A stretch of DNA of 64,000 nt from NCBI GenBank assembly GCA_021234155.1, contig JAJEKV010000033.1, positions 3,019,454 to 3,083,453 on the forward strand. The letters are read 5' to 3'. The DNA is from Isoetes taiwanensis (Eukaryota; Streptophyta; Lycopodiopsida; Isoetales; Isoetaceae). Below, piece by piece: positions 42,084-54,958 of the stretch. The notes beneath the pieces were generated by a model, which saw only the letters and a list, made by a program, of their open reading frames with translations, had not been told where the DNA came from and did not search any database. Numbering within the stretch: position 1 is the stretch's first letter; every line of letters starts with the position of its first letter. A program made the position numbers and the translations under genes.

Positions 42084-43210
42084 TTACATGCCATAGAAGC
42101 CCACAAGGGTTTTGAAGAATAAAATAGATTTTAATGGCCTAGTACAACCATAAAAACTCCTGCCTCGAAAGGTTTTCAAGGGAAAAACCTTTGCAGTAAT
42201 GATAATACTAGACAAGCAAGAAGAAAATATAAGTAGGCGATGATGAGAACTGAGGCTCAGTAATTGAAGACGCTCCTCTGGAATCCCAAGTATGTATAAT
42301 GCCAAGTCATGCACATATGGGGCTCTGAGGAGTTGTGGAATTGTGGAATGGAATGCTAAAGTCAAATAATTCCTGACCATCTCAAAAGCAGGACATCTTA
42401 GCAGAGTATAACTTATAACAGGCAACATGCACATAATCTCGCTTCTCGTGAGAATTGCGGCCGCTCCCATCTACCTGTATCATCCGTAGCTTGTGGAACC
42501 CTGCAGGAATTGATGCAATAGCTACAAGCTTTGCCTGGACAAGTAAGCAAGCAAATAAACTCGTGGACTTGATACCAAAGTGGGATTTATATGTGCATGA
42601 TATGACCAGTTTTAACTTGGCCTAAGGTAACTGCATCCCACATCTTCTGAGGAAAATAACCATCGAGATATTGTTGCAAAAGCTCGGGATTAGAACTAGC
42701 AAGCACCATGCAGTGTTCCGTTGCATAGACCAACGGGTAAACCATGCATTACAATTCTCTATTTCCAGCATTGTTTCAGACGCTGGGGAGATTCAGCCAT
42801 GGCAAGTGCGAGAAGATAGTACCTATCATCATCCATGTGATGCACCTTGCTAATATAGTGGAGATGGCACTTCATGGCAGAATATTGAAGAGGTCAAAAA
42901 CCTGTCTCCTGTAAAAGAATAACATAGAGCACTGTAGTTTTGACTTCTATGCTGTAAATGAGAACTTTTGCACCTGTTTGAAGCTCTCCCAAGCACTAGC
43001 ACTAATGGCAGGTCCCCATACTTCAGAACCATATAGTAAAATAGGTTTATTAGAGCCCGAAACAAGTGGTCTTTTCGTTTGGAGATCTAAAGCTCTAGTG
43101 AATGTGCTGCTCACCATCTTATGACTTCCACAACATAGAAGCCCACAAGGCCATTTTAGAAGAAGAAGAAGAAGAAGAAGAAGAGTTTTTTTACGTCCAC
43201 TGAAGATCAA
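42084..43210 (-). pseudogene. LINE 3' region, copy B (sense part)
   Basis: Reading the minus strand from 43,210: PILLYGSEVWGPAISASAWE, then FKQVQKF, then the cysteine/histidine C-terminal region shared with copy A. GSEVWG and the following tryptophan/glutamine motif are typical of the region after the RT thumb. The RT core that should precede it lies next door at 43,440-44,070 but in the opposite orientation. Confidence 0.7.
43160..43185 (+). repeat. GAA microsatellite
   Basis: About eight GAA units, inside the LINE copy B region. Confidence 0.8.
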
Positions 43211-43439
43211 AACTTCGGTGGAAATTATACCAAAATGTTCTTTAAAAAAATAGACTTGTACGTACTAATAACTAGGCATATTATTATATACATACTAGTT
43301 AAGTTATGGTGTCCATCGCTGCTGGGCATAAGGTGGAAACTTGGACTATCTGTAAGGTTGTACCAATTCACAAAGCACAGGTGATAAGAATGACTCTTTG
43401 AATTATCGCATGATCATGGTCAATTCCATATTTTCAAGC

Positions 43440-44070
43440 TTCTAGCCAGTATTACTGAGAAGCAGTTGACATCATGGGCAGAACATACTAGTGTATGTGC
43501 TGTAGGACAGACAAGCTTTCGTTCAGGCCATTCTATGATAGACCATATTTTCACATTGCGCATGCTTATTGAACATAGTCGAAGCTTGAAACAAGACGTC
43601 TATATATGCTTTGTGGATTTTACTTTTGCCTTTGATACAATACCTTGCGAGCTTCTTTGACAGCGCTTGCAAGCACTTGGAGTTCAACAAGACCTTCAAA
43701 ATGCAATTTACTGGCTCTATGAAAAGGCCTTTGCTAAGTTTTCAGCATCGAGTACCCAAAGCACTAGCAATATTAGAGTATGTCAGGGTTGCCCTCTATC
43801 TCCTATACTCTTTGTCTTATACATTGATCAATTGGAAGATTGGCTTGATTACTATAGTGACGAAGGCCCACATTTAGCACACTATATCATCAGGTAGCTT
43901 ATGTATGCTCGTGATGTTTTGTTTATAGCATATACTGCTGCTAGTATGCAACAACGTTTATATGCCCTGAACCATTTTTGTAAGAACACAGGCCTGTGTG
44001 TTAACACTAGAGTCGTCACATGATGTATCAGAAAAGGTGCATTTGCACTGTTCACTTTAAAATTCATATA
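43440..44070 (+). pseudogene. LINE reverse transcriptase core, inverted relative to copy B
   Basis: Plus-strand translation reads QTSFRSGHSMIDHIFTLRML, CFVDFTFAFDTIP (RT motif A with its aspartates), QRLQALGV after one stop, RVCQGCPLSPILFVLYIDQL (motif B) and LLMYARDVLFIA, where the catalytic YADD has become Y-A-R-D. NHFCKNTGLCVN closes it. Stops near 43,660 and 43,897 and the damaged catalytic box show it is dead. It joins head to head with the sense 3' part of the same LINE type. Confidence 0.8.
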
Positions 44071-44885
44071 AAATCAAAGGTTCAATTATCAGTCAAACGC
44101 TTCTCACATGTTAATATATGGTAGTCACATTGCATGAGAAAAATACTTCAAAATCTATTCATCCTCGTTTATGAGAGTTACGCTTAGGTAAACCCAAGGG
44201 GGTCAAGCTTGTTTTGGTTCATATTTAGATAAAGTAAAACTGTCTCAGTAATAAGATTTTTATGATTTTTTTCATTATTTTTGTATTTTTCTTTACGAGT
44301 TAAAGAGTTAGATACAAAAAACTGCACCACAATTCGAGGTCTGAGAAGGGAGATAGGGTTGCTTGAACATGACAGGGTCAAAACTATGGCTTATCTTTTG
44401 TGAACCAATACTGGTTTCTAGAAAGCTGTTCCCAAATCAAATCTCTAACTTTTGTAGGGAAATGAATTTTGACTTAAAATTTTGAATATAAGTAGTAGAC
44501 AACTTGCTTTATCTAAGAAAAATGTCAATTAGCCTTGACGATGAAGTTTAGATTTTCTTTTATTTTTTCATTTACAAGTGACTGATAACTTATGTCTATA
44601 TAGGAGTGAAATGATTCAAAGTCATCCTCCAAAAAATCATATTATAAAAGGTTACCATAATATAGAATCATCCCAAAAACAAACATGTAAAAAAGCATAG
44701 CGTTTGTTCTGAAGAAATCAAGAAATGTTTGTATATGTGAGACCATTACTTGTCCACCTTCTTTTTAAAATTAAGAACTCCCTCATATTAATCGATTTCA
44801 GTTTCAATTGCGAGATTTGAGCTACTCTATTCATTAAAAATAATCAATGCTCATGATCTTAAGGTTTAAAGTAAACTTTTTTATC
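44071..44885. other. Unassigned AT-rich spacer
   Basis: No gene, RNA or repeat seen. Confidence 0.3.
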
Positions 44886-45206
44886 GGGTGAAAGCATGTT
44901 AGGGTGTCCCTTAAAAAGTATTATTTAGTGACTAAAAAGGTACCTAAAAAGGTACCCAGGACTGGGTACTGGGTACCTGTGTAATATGTCAATAAAAGGT
45001 ACATTTTAGAACTTTTATATATATTTTGGGCTTAGATAGCGTTATATTTATCTTACCTTTAAATATTAACACGTCCTTGACTTTTATTTTGGACTTTTGT
45101 ACTAGTTTTAATGAAAAGAAAAATGAGAAAGTACCCAGTTCTAAAGTACCTAGTGTATGTACTTTTGCAGGTTCCAAAAGTGGTACACCCTAACATGCTT
45201 TTACCC
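44886..45206. mobile_element. MITE with 22-bp terminal inverted repeats
   Basis: The ends GGGTGAAAGCATGTTAGGGTGT (first 20: GGGTGAAAGCATGTTAGGGT) and the inverse at 45,185-45,206 match with one difference. TATC flanks both sides (44,882-44,885 and 45,207-45,210), a possible four-base target duplication. The interior has several GGTACC/GGTACT motifs and no coding capacity. The superfamily is not clear from the ends. Confidence 0.7.
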
Positions 45207-45659
45207 TATCTCCATTTCAAGTTATCTGTTAGATTACGCATTCCATGGATTTCAAAATCTATGCATTGAATGGTGAACTCAAAACTTGTATTTTCAAACT
45301 TCTCAAGTTGTGGAAGCAATGCAAAAGAATGAAAAACAAATATAAAAAGCTATAATTATAAAAAATAAAGGTAGATTGCTAATTCTGTGTTTCATTGCTG
45401 GTCCACATGGCTTAGAACAAGATTGCGTATTAAACGGGAGCAAATCATCGAAACTAGAGCGAAAGGAATATTCCTCAGAGATTCCCTTTTTTTTTACAAA
45501 ATGGGGTAAAACTAGGTTAAAAAAAAAAAAGATGCATGAAATTCTATTTTGACCCCCCCAAAATGACTAATTTTTTTGTGCAACCAAAGAATTGACATTT
45601 TTAAAGTGTCACTTTTCTTAGCAAATAGAATGTTCTTGAAGTATATTTTACGAGAGAAT

Positions 45660-48590
45660 CTCTAATTTCAGAGGATAAAATATTTAACAAAAAATTGAAG
45701 TAAGTCCGTAACTGAAACTGTAGTATTCTCAAAATTTGAAGATAGAATCTTCATATTCACATGCAAAATTCTGATCTTTTCTAAGACTCGGTTATGTACA
45801 AAAGTGTGAGGGAGTGATGAGAGAGGGATCAGGGCGTCATCATGTTCATTTATGCCATCCTCATCACCTTCACTTCTTTCACTATCACTAGAGGAAGTGC
45901 TTGAGTTATCTTCCTCATCACTATCAACGAGATGGTGAAGCATTGCCACCACCTTCTTCATCCTCTTCTTCGTAATTACAAGCTTTTTTAAGCAAATTGA
46001 TAGTCCTCTGGCGTGAGCGATTGTCATATTTCAATTTAAAATCATAGCATAATATAGTCCGTCATTAAGGATCAGCTCATCCCTACAACCCACCTTCTTG
46101 GACTTTCTCCCTTTTCCTTGGCTTCTCATTTCTAACTCATATCTACCTTCAAAAGCATTTTTACGGCGTGTTGCAAGCCAATGAATCTTGAGTTTAGTGA
46201 CTAAGCCTTCCTCCTTGGCGTATGTCAAAGCACTTTTGCTATCGGAAAGGTCGACCTTTGTCATCCTCCTCATTGGGAAGAGCAATTAGCATACCCTTGG
46301 TAATTTACGTGATATTACCTTGAGGCTCATTCTGCGTCTTGGTCGAGGTACATGACTCGATCCTCGTCTTCTTCTCTGCGGGTACTAGCGTAGCATTGCT
46401 TGGACCCTGCTTGGTCTTTGGGGTTGATGGAAGGTGTTAGGCCATTGAAATGGTTCTTGCAAGCTGTCTTAGAGCTATATTTTTTCACAACAATTTTACG
46501 TCGAGAAAAAGTTACTCCACCACATTCGATCTTCTTCTAAAAAGTACTTAAAGCGGAGGAAATTCCATTTTCTATGGCTTTTAAGGATGACTTCGGGGTA
46601 CTTTTCTTTTGCTTGGACTCCTTAGGATTTTTGAGAGGAAGTTGCTCAAAGACGTTCTCTGAAGGAAGTGTCGGAATATATATAAGGAAGCGTAATCCCT
46701 ACGGTGGACTCGGTCCTTAGTTGTGGTATACTTCTTGCCACTTGAAGAAACTCGGTCATCCTTCAAGTAGAACTTGATGTGATGTTGAAAGGTGAGATCA
46801 TTCAATTTGTTCGGCTTATTTCTGCATGCGAGCGTTGAGAGAAAATAAACTCTCGAAATCAGCGGTCTCTTTAAGAAGATCGATCAACGGAGTGGGAGTG
46901 TAAGAATATTCAATAATTGAACTAAAGTAGGAGAGAGAAAGCCTTCTTCCTTCCGAGGCACCACAGAAAATCTCTTGAACATTTGGTCAATTTGATCATG
47001 AGTGTGGCCTACAAGTAAGAAACCCGACTTCACTTTTCTAAAGATCCCTAGCTCCACTAACATGGCCAAGACGCAAAGAGTGTTTGGTTCTTGTTCTCCC
47101 TTGTAGTATTGTCAAGTTGTAGGTAAAGCTTTGGTGGTAATTGCTCTTGCTCGCCACGGGACCTTGTTAAGAATTGTAATTGTGAGGTTCGGGTCACCAT
47201 GCAAGTTTGGATCGTCAAGAATACTTTGCACTTTAGACTTCCTTTGAAGACCATAGCTCCTACAAGGTGGACCTTAACAAAACATTCCTCTGGCACATCT
47301 TTAGGAATGTTCAAGAAATCTTGTAGAGTAGTTTTTTTTTGTCCATTCCATCAATCACATGAGACATATATTGCGATTGGACGTTCAAGAGCTTTTTACG
47401 TGTTTGGCAAGCTTTTTCTCTCTCTTGCTTGTTGTTCACGATGTCGGCAAGGTTCTGTTGCACAATATCGTAGAAGAAATGAGGTCAAAGCATTATCTTT
47501 AAAACAAGTGAGAGATTGGAGAACATGAGCTTACTTCTTTCGACCTCTGTCTTTTGCGGTTTCTCTTTGACTCTTTAATTACGCACACCTTGAACAAACG
47601 GACATTCTATGTCTCACGGGAATTTTCACTAAACCGAATTCACTTTTCCACATGTCGGTGAAGTGTGAGTAAGAGATGTCTTTGGCCCGAGTGCAAGTCT
47701 CTTTGTACTCATTAAAAACATCTTTTGGTGATGTTATCGGTTAAATGATACATATTCTTTGTTAGGCAGACTTCTCACATGTTTCTCTAAAATATTTCTC
47801 CATCCGCGACCACGGCTGAGCAAGGGCATGCATGGTTATAACTCTTCTTGGTCCACAATGATCATCAATTCTTTGGATTTTTGTCGATCTTTTGTGTATT
47901 CTAGACATTACGGTGGACCCTAAGCGGTGGACAACCATAAAGCATTTACGGCAAACTTCTTGATGGTTAATGTAGTGCAAGAAGGTGTTGCGGTCTGGTC
48001 TTACATGATAGGCCAAATAGGCATTCGGTCAGCCAATGTCATTGAAGCGTAGTTGTCTCTAATTGCTCGTAATTTAGCCATGTTAAATTTGTTGATGCAA
48101 CCCAATGAGCAGCATTTACTTCTTAAAAGTCTTCTCATTTTGTGCTCGTCCATAAGGTTTCTTCTTCTTACAGAGGAGCATGCTCTCAAACTAAAATCCC
48201 ACCTTGAATTTCTTGGTGGATTGGCTAGAGAATGTGTAATCTCGTTGCACTTCGTTGGTGTCTTCATCTTCTGAAGAGAGTTCTACTCTGGGGGTGACCT
48301 CCTCTACCCTTAGTGGTGTGCTTGTAGAGGAGAACAAACCACGTGAAGCTGTACCCGGATAAGGCGGAGGTGCAGTGTTGAATGAAGGAGATGGGCCACC
48401 ATATGATGTGCCAGCGAAAGTTGTTGTAGCGTCTTCACAGGGAGTTCGTTCAAATATGTCTCTTAAAGCAGACTGAAATTCTGCAAACCCATGTGTCACC
48501 ACGTTTGTGTGAAGAGGTGTAGATGCTGCAGGGTCGTCTTCATTTGTAGTGAAATCGTGGTGGGAGAAGCGATGGAGGATCTCGCAGTCT
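45660..48590 (-). pseudogene. DUF7869-type transposase-like gene, main part
   Basis: Minus-strand segments in order: a Ser/Pro/Thr-rich acidic N-terminal region (48,502-48,191); the run DEHKMRRLLRSKCCSLGCIN then KFNMAKLRAIRD (about 48,160-48,040); HQEVCRKCFMVVHRLGST and MEKYFRETCEK (about 47,970-47,765); then PPKLYLQLDN, ENKNQTLFA, VELGIFRKVKSGFLLVGHTH and DQIDQMFKRFSV (about 47,140-46,950); and an acidic C-terminus. D-N...ENKN and GHTHDQIDQ are the signature of the RNase H-fold DUF7869 domain found in many transposon-like genes. Several frameshifts and stops break it. Its first exon lies beyond the gypsy insertion, at 60,436-60,286. Confidence 0.75.
48586..48590 (+). repeat. Target-site duplication, left (AGTCT)
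   Basis: AGTCT directly before the left LTR is repeated at 60,286-60,290 directly after the right LTR. Five bases is the usual length for Ty3/gypsy. Confidence 0.9.
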
Positions 48591-49170
48591 TGTTTGGGGT
48601 CTGGGTTCGGGAACTCCTGGAAGACAGCCCTCTGTGAGGACCCGTGGATCTAACAGGAGAGTCCGGGGGACTATGTCACGTGGGATTTGCAAGAAGAGAA
48701 GAAGAAGAAGAAAACAGAACAAATGAGAGGAAAATGATAAGCTTCCTTGATATCAATGATGAACATACATGAGCTCTCGCAATAGAGAGAAGAACTGAAA
48801 GGAGACAAGACTCAAAACTCATCTAGAACTCATGTGCGAGCTCTAGTCATATATATAGTACAATGGCCTTGGGCCCAATATAGACACTCGGGATCGGGAT
48901 CTCGGTGCCGACTCGGAAGGAGGCCTGATTTCTGAGGAATGTGGGCGGTGCCTCTTGAAGTGCCTAGAATCATCTTGTGCCGTGGCAGCGGTGGGAGCCG
49001 TCACTTGTCGGCGGCGCCTCTTGATAGGCTTTGACTGGCGTGGTGCCGGCTGCTTGGTCTTCTGGCGGGAAGCCTTTGATGGCTGACCCGTGGGCTGCCG
49101 AGGATCCTTGAGCTTGACCAGTGCAGCCAGTATGCATGAATAGTCATTACCGGGAGGCCGGGGACTAACC
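48591..49170 (-). repeat. 3' LTR of gypsy element (left in window)
   Basis: Begins TGTTTGGGGT and ends GGACTAACC. Homologous to 59,720-60,285, where the end reads GGACTAACA. A TATATATAG motif lies near 48,851. Differences between the LTRs are clustered at GC-rich spots, while AT-rich parts are nearly identical. Confidence 0.85.
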
Positions 49171-52100
49171 TCCCCACCAAAGCGACACTCGAGTGAAGAA
49201 AAAGGAGGAAGGGTTTCGAGGGCGGAAGCCATCGTGCGAAAGTGATCCTCACGGGAGTGAGGGCCGGGCACCATTATGGTCTTGGGCAATGAGATCTGGC
49301 GTGTTTGAAGAGCAGGAGGAGTGTTGTGGCCAAGGGCGGGATCGCATCAATAAGCGAAAATCATTAGATCGTTACCATGTCTTCAAAGGGCAGCATGGGC
49401 GTCGGAAGAAATCTTGACATTCCATGAGGAGGCAGGTCGGAGGCCAAAGGCACTCGACACTCGGCATTCGGATTCGCGATGAAAAATGGGCTACCCGATT
49501 TAAGGAGCTGAGCAAAATGCATTTGAGAGCAGACACAAAACCTGCTTGAAGATGGGTGAAGGATCGAGGTGAGGTGGTGGCATTACGCAAGAAGGTGTCA
49601 AGACCATGAAGCGCATCCCCGGCCGTTGCCAACCACGCTCATTAGCAATATAGATCCAATTCGTGGTGGTATCGAGTGGCACCTTCTTCCCAATGTGTGG
49701 CCGAACAAAGCGTGGATCCCACAGGAGATCCGTCGAGATCGAGGTGGAGTCCATCCGGCATGACCATCCATGACCTTGGTCCAAAAGGCCAATCGGGAAG
49801 TCGGGGAACACAGGGGGCGTGGAGGTGCGCCTGAGGGAAGCATAGGGAGAAGGAACCATGCCGTGGGCGTGGGTTCTTGGCGGTCTCCCGAATTGACGAC
49901 AAGATCGGGATCAAGAGCTTGACACCAACGATCCCAAAGAGAAGCGAGAGAGTTGAGAGTTGTGGGGAGGCTATCCCATCCCGTGGGGACCGTCTTGCTA
50001 TCCAACAGAGCCCGTAATTGATTATAACCTGCGAGGTGCTGCATATAAATTTGTGCATAGGGAAGATCCTCGGGATGTCCTAGATACTTCCTTATCTGTT
50101 GCAGCGCTTCCGCTTGCCAGAGAGATAAATGATTGGCAAGCTCAGGCATGTACTCCTGATGAAGAGTGTGGGTCTGAGCATGATCAGCAAGATATGGATT
50201 GTTATCCTGAAGCAACCATTGCACAGTGGGGTCACCCTGAAAGAGCTGGCGTGGCCCATCTCGGAAGTGTTCCTGTGTATCACCCAGATAGAAATCATGA
50301 AATATGTAAGCCATGGGCTGAACAACTCTGAAGGTGATAAAGTCTGGATCGGCACAGTGCATGAGATCAAAGACCAAAAGGGCACAGCATAACCCTTTGT
50401 CTTCAATGGAGAGTTCTGGCCAAATCCGAAGAAAATCTGCAGTGCTCAGGGGAATATTCACAGGTCCATCTGCCGCATGCCACTTCGAAAGGAAGAGGTG
50501 GCGGCGAGCAACCACATAATCGTGATAGCAGGAAGGAACTGGGAAGTCCAAAGGCATTCTGTGAATAATGGCGGTATGGCCGTCAAGTTTTGCTTGAGCC
50601 TCATGTTGATGAATAGCTTGCTGCATTTGTTGTTCAAGATCCGCGGATCCGGTTGTCCTTTTCTAGCAGCAGGCGTGATTGGTCACGGACCCGTTTCTGA
50701 GAAGTGTTGACCTGGGAGGAGGATTGCCCCAGAGTATTGAGACGAAGCACGGCAATCTCCGCGTCATCAAGAATCTTCTGTTTCTGCACCTCTGTAAGCT
50801 GATCTTGAAGAGAGGTGGTGAGAGATGCGTGTAGAAAGCTGAGCCGTCAAGGAGGCAATTTGGCGTCCCGCTCTGTAAGTTTTGAACTTGAGTGCTGAAA
50901 TTTTCACAAAGTTCGAGTACAAGGCGTTGAGCTTAGCAATATCTGGCGTCCTTGGTACCCGGGAGAGCTTCTTTGGACTTGTTGTGCTCCAATAAAGTCT
51001 GAATTTCTGATTGAGCTGAGCTTTGTTGATCACGCAAGTTGGCTGACTTGATCCTGTGCACTTTTTGAGATCGTATGAGCCCAGAAGAGAGCTCGTGCTT
51101 GTCTTGAAGTTTGGCCTCAAAGTTGCAACTTGGACGATGGCAGCTTGAAGGTCGGTGTCCGCGATCGAGGCCTCTAGTGCTATTTGAACCCGGTCATAAG
51201 AGCGTCTTGGGATTCTTGTAACTTGAGAAGGCGGCTTGAGCATCCTGGCGTCTTACGATACAACAACCCGGCGAGGGTGTTGTGGTGGTGGAGCCGGTAC
51301 ATTTACTGGTTTGTGATGTTTGGGAAAGATGGTGTGGCCCTGGATGGTGTAGCTGAGGAGGAGACAGTGACATGGGTGTGCTGATTTTGGACATGACCAG
51401 TGGAAGAAGGGCGTGAAGTGCCAACTCGGTTAGTCTGTGGAAGGGACCGCTGAGTGGAATTATGAGAATTTTGTGGTGTGGGAGGGAAGTAATGACGGAT
51501 GAGGGCTTGAAGGTGGCCTCCCACAGAAACTTCAGAAATGGAAGTGGCACCCCGAAGGCGGTCCACTTCTTGGAGAAGACGATAGAACATCAATTGGGGC
51601 CAATCTATGTGGTGGTTGGGTGTGTAGCGGTGATGACCATGTTTATAAAGGCTTATTGATATGGGTGTTCTTGATAGAATACCCAAGGAACTTGCGCCAC
51701 AGAAACTTAACAAAGGTTTCATGAGGCTTGTCGATATTGGTCAGGCGATGCACATTGGCATGATAAGGAGGTGCACCAAACTCTGTGACATCTAGATCCT
51801 GTATGGCAGACCATGATAAACAAGGGGTTTGCAAGGGAATATGAAATACCTCAGAAATCAAATGTTGAGTCAGCGAAATGGTGGTGCCATCGACCGCGTG
51901 GTGTATTATCCGGGTCATTAACGATATTGGCGATGAAGCGCCCGGTTGGTGGGATTGGGAGCCGGAAGTTCCATTTGAGAGAATTCAGTAAAGCTTTTGT
52001 CGTTCGGCGACTTCTTTATTTGGGCCAACAAGGGCTTCCGCGGAAAGTAAGCGTCAAGAAGGATCTGAGACTCAAAAGAGCCGGATCCTTGGGAGCAAGT

Positions 52101-52900
52101 AGTTTTTGAAGTGTAGAAAATCTTGGGGCAGCCCATGGTAACGATTTTAAAAGCGAAGAGTGATTCAAAGGCGGAGGACGAAAGCCAAGCCGCGGAGGAC
52201 AAAGGCGAGGAACAAAAAGGTTTTAGAAAACCGAGGCTTAAGAGGTATGAAGAGAAATGAAACCGAGCCGTTGATGGTGCCGTGTCGAAAGATGCCAAGG
52301 AATGTATTGAGAGGCAAAAATTTGGCTAAGTCCCGGCAAAAAAAAGGGAGAAGCAATGAACGGTGAGGATGAGACGTGAGAGAAGGATCGATGTGACGGG
52401 TGGCCAAAGGACACATATTAATTGTTGACGGGTATGAAAAGAAGCAAGGGCATTTAATGCAAAGTAACGAAGTGGGATATCATGAAAACGAATGTGTCGA
52501 GAGTACCACCGCTAGATTTGCGGAAAAGAGAAAAGATTACCGATTTAGAAAAAGAGCCTTGCATTGCAAACACGCTGGCAAATTTCGATTGGTCCACGCC
52601 GACAAGGAGTTCCTTAGTTGGCTATATAAGACAAACCGAGTAAACGAAGGCATCCGATGGCGCCATGGATGGCGGCCGGTTTTGAACGAGGACCCGCACT
52701 ATGCCCACGAACCGTCGGGAGTGGATTACCCAAGATGAATTGTCCGGGACCTCGGGCGGCGCCACAATCGTGGCGTGAGAATGGGGCGGTGGTGTGCCGG
52801 GATGGCTGAACATCCCGAGCCGAAGAATAGCGGGATGGAGGTGGTTCTGCACCTTCGGGATCACGGAGCGAGAACCTCTACCATCTCCTCGCATCACCTC
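48843..52900 (-). pseudogene. Extra ORF between integrase and 3' LTR
   Basis: Minus-strand open segments follow each other over about 4 kb: 52,897-52,622; 52,298-51,918; 51,918-51,643 (LTQHLISEVFHIPLQTPC, VTEFGAPPYHANVHRL); 51,722-51,303 (Ser/Thr-rich); 51,243-50,767 (coiled-coil-like); 50,626-49,598, the longest at 342 residues (DYVVARRHLFLSKWHAADGP, WPELSIEDKGLCCALLVFDL); and 49,289-48,843, which runs into the LTR and carries the basic stretch KPIKRRRRQ. The EVFHIPLQ region recalls the putative plant transposon protein domain of some plant retroelements, by memory only. The function is unknown. Several frameshifts separate the segments. Confidence 0.5.
49171..49180 (-). other. Polypurine tract of gypsy element
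   Basis: The minus strand reads TTGGTGGGGA and abuts the 3' LTR, the expected primer for plus-strand DNA synthesis. Confidence 0.55.
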
Positions 52901-52960
52901 TGCTCCGAACCCGGAGTAGGGTTTTCCCTCTTAGGGTTTTAGTAGATGGGGCTCGAGCGT

Positions 52961-52972
52961 TTTTTATATATA
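52961..52972 (-). promoter_or_regulatory. Possible internal promoter for the extra ORF
   Basis: The minus strand reads TATATATAAAAA, followed by AAAACCCTAA and AAAACCCTAC, a composition common in plant 5' leaders. The first ATG of the extra ORF region comes about 75 bases later. This would allow a separate transcript downstream of integrase. Confidence 0.4.
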
Positions 52973-53055
52973 GAGGCGGTGCCCATAGCGGAAATAGGCT
53001 GGCAAAGGCCCGCATTTTGTAAAAAATATCCACTATAATATAATATGCTGCCTTT

Positions 53056-54376
53056 CTACTCACTTTCTGTGGTGTTTGCTGCTTGAACTGTATCTGTTTG
53101 TTGATTTTCGCTTTCTGTGTGATGAAATGTTTTGAGGCGAAAACCATTAACCAGTGTAGGTAATGGAGTGCCATCTAACTCAGCCAGTTGGAAAACGCTG
53201 GGTCGAACCACTTGAACAATTTGATAAGGGCCAAGCCAGCGAAACTTGAGTTTACGGAAAATTTTTGTACACGGAATCATAAAGAAGAACCAAATCGCCT
53301 TCTTTGAATGTTTTTGTCTTCGGGGCGTTTGTCATGTAAAGATTTTTGCTTGTTGTCCATGAAGAACACGAATATAAGCATCCTTGAAGTTCATCCAAGC
53401 TGTTCTAATTGATAGACCCTTTCTTTGAGTGCGGCCGGGTGGATTATGAGCGTGAGCTTGTTGAAAGCAGGTGTTGGAAGGATGTATTCAAAGCGGCATG
53501 AGAGCTTCGACCATAAACCAATTTAAAAGGAGTGTGACCCGGTAGCAATCTTGAAACAAGTATTGTAGGCCCAAAGAACGATGGGAAGTTTTGTTTGCCG
53601 GTGCAATGCGGGAAGCATCACAAATTTTCTTGAGAATGGTGACCCGAGTTTTGTTGGTGCTTTACGCCAACCCATTACCTTGAGGATAGTAAGGTGTGCT
53701 CTTGTGATGATGTATCGGGGAGATAATCCGTCGGCTCCTTGATAGTATGATTGATGAAATGGACACCACGATCGACCAGCTCCAGGTAGGGCAGCCGAAT
53801 GCGTGATAATTTGTTGATAGAGGACCCTAGGCGTGCTTGCTGCGGTGTTATGCGGAAGTGCACAAGCTTCGCCCATTTGGTAGCGTGGTCGGTGAGAACC
53901 AGAATGTAGCAGACGCGGGTGTGCCGCATGGGGAGGATCTATAGGTCCCACAAAGTCCATTCCCCATTTCTTTGAGGGAAGTGGCGTGGCGACCGGTGTC
54001 AAGGAAGAGCGTCGCGGGCGTGGGGCGTCCCACCGGCCCGGCAAGCGTCACACGCGTCCCGAGGCGTGAGCATCTTTGAAGCGTGGGCCAAAAAAATACC
54101 CGGCTAGAAGGATTTTGCGTCCGTGGTGTCACCATGAAAATGACCACCACCTAGCCCTTGATGAGCTTCTCGAACAATATCACGGAACTTCATGAGGTAG
54201 AACACAGCGTCGAAGGATGGTGTCCTTACCCTTTTTTGTAGAGATGTCCACAGCAACCATGGTGTAGTCACGGACCTGTGAGGAGAAATTGATGGCGGCG
54301 GGATTGTTAACTGGCGGCGAGAGAAGGCGTCTCGTCTTACGGTGGAAGAGCACGTGAGGAGGATGCTGAAAATCAT
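53056..54376 (-). pseudogene. Gypsy integrase
   Basis: Minus-strand pieces read EAHQGLGGGHFHGDTTDAK (first zinc-binding histidines), WGMDFVGPI (start of the catalytic core with its first aspartate), VDRGVHFINH (second aspartate region) and, at the C-terminus, KLKFRWLGPYQIVQVV then FQLAELDGTPLPTLVNGF. Frameshifts near 53,900, 53,680 and 53,300 separate them. Integrase inserts the cDNA into the genome; this copy is inactive as read. Confidence 0.8.
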
Positions 54377-54449
54377 GGAACCAATGTGGTGTTGCCGTGA
54401 CTAAAAGAGTTGAGCATCGGGAAAGGCGTCTCGAGACTCCGGTTGCGGG

Positions 54450-54806
54450 ATCATCGTGTGGATCGTGAAAGATAATCCGGGACGACATGAGATTTGCCGG
54501 CCTTATGAGCGATTTCAAAAGGAGCAAATTCTTGGGAGAAGAAGGACAACGAGCAATGCGGCCGATGGGCGTGGACTTGTTGATCAAATAAAGGAGTGCT
54601 TGGTGGTCCACAAAGAACTTGATTTGACTGCCCAAAGGTAGTGCGGAGGCGTTGGACACGTAAAATGAGACCCAAAGCTTCACGCTCGTGTGGCGAGAAT
54701 AGTTGCGCTCGGTGAGGTGGGTTTTCTGCTGGCGTAGCGATTTGGTTTGTCGTGTGTGCATCATATTCTTGAGAAAGAACAGCTCAATAGCAAGCGCCGG
54801 AGACAT
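54450..54806 (-). pseudogene. Gypsy RNase H
   Basis: KFFVDHQALLYLINKSTPIG then RIAR, followed in another frame by FEIAHKAGKSHVVPDYLSR, is the conserved end of the Ty3/gypsy RNase H domain that removes RNA from the hybrid. The frame shifts around 54,530. Confidence 0.75.
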
Positions 54807-54958
54807 CTACATGAACATGAAAGGGCTTGTCCCATTGAGGAGGAACAAGAACCGTGCTGAGTAAGCAAAAGCTTATTTGTTGGAAAGCGACATCACTGGG
54901 AATTCAAGCCCCGGTGGATTAGATCACCGTGAGTTTATGAATGGGATCGCAATGGCTG

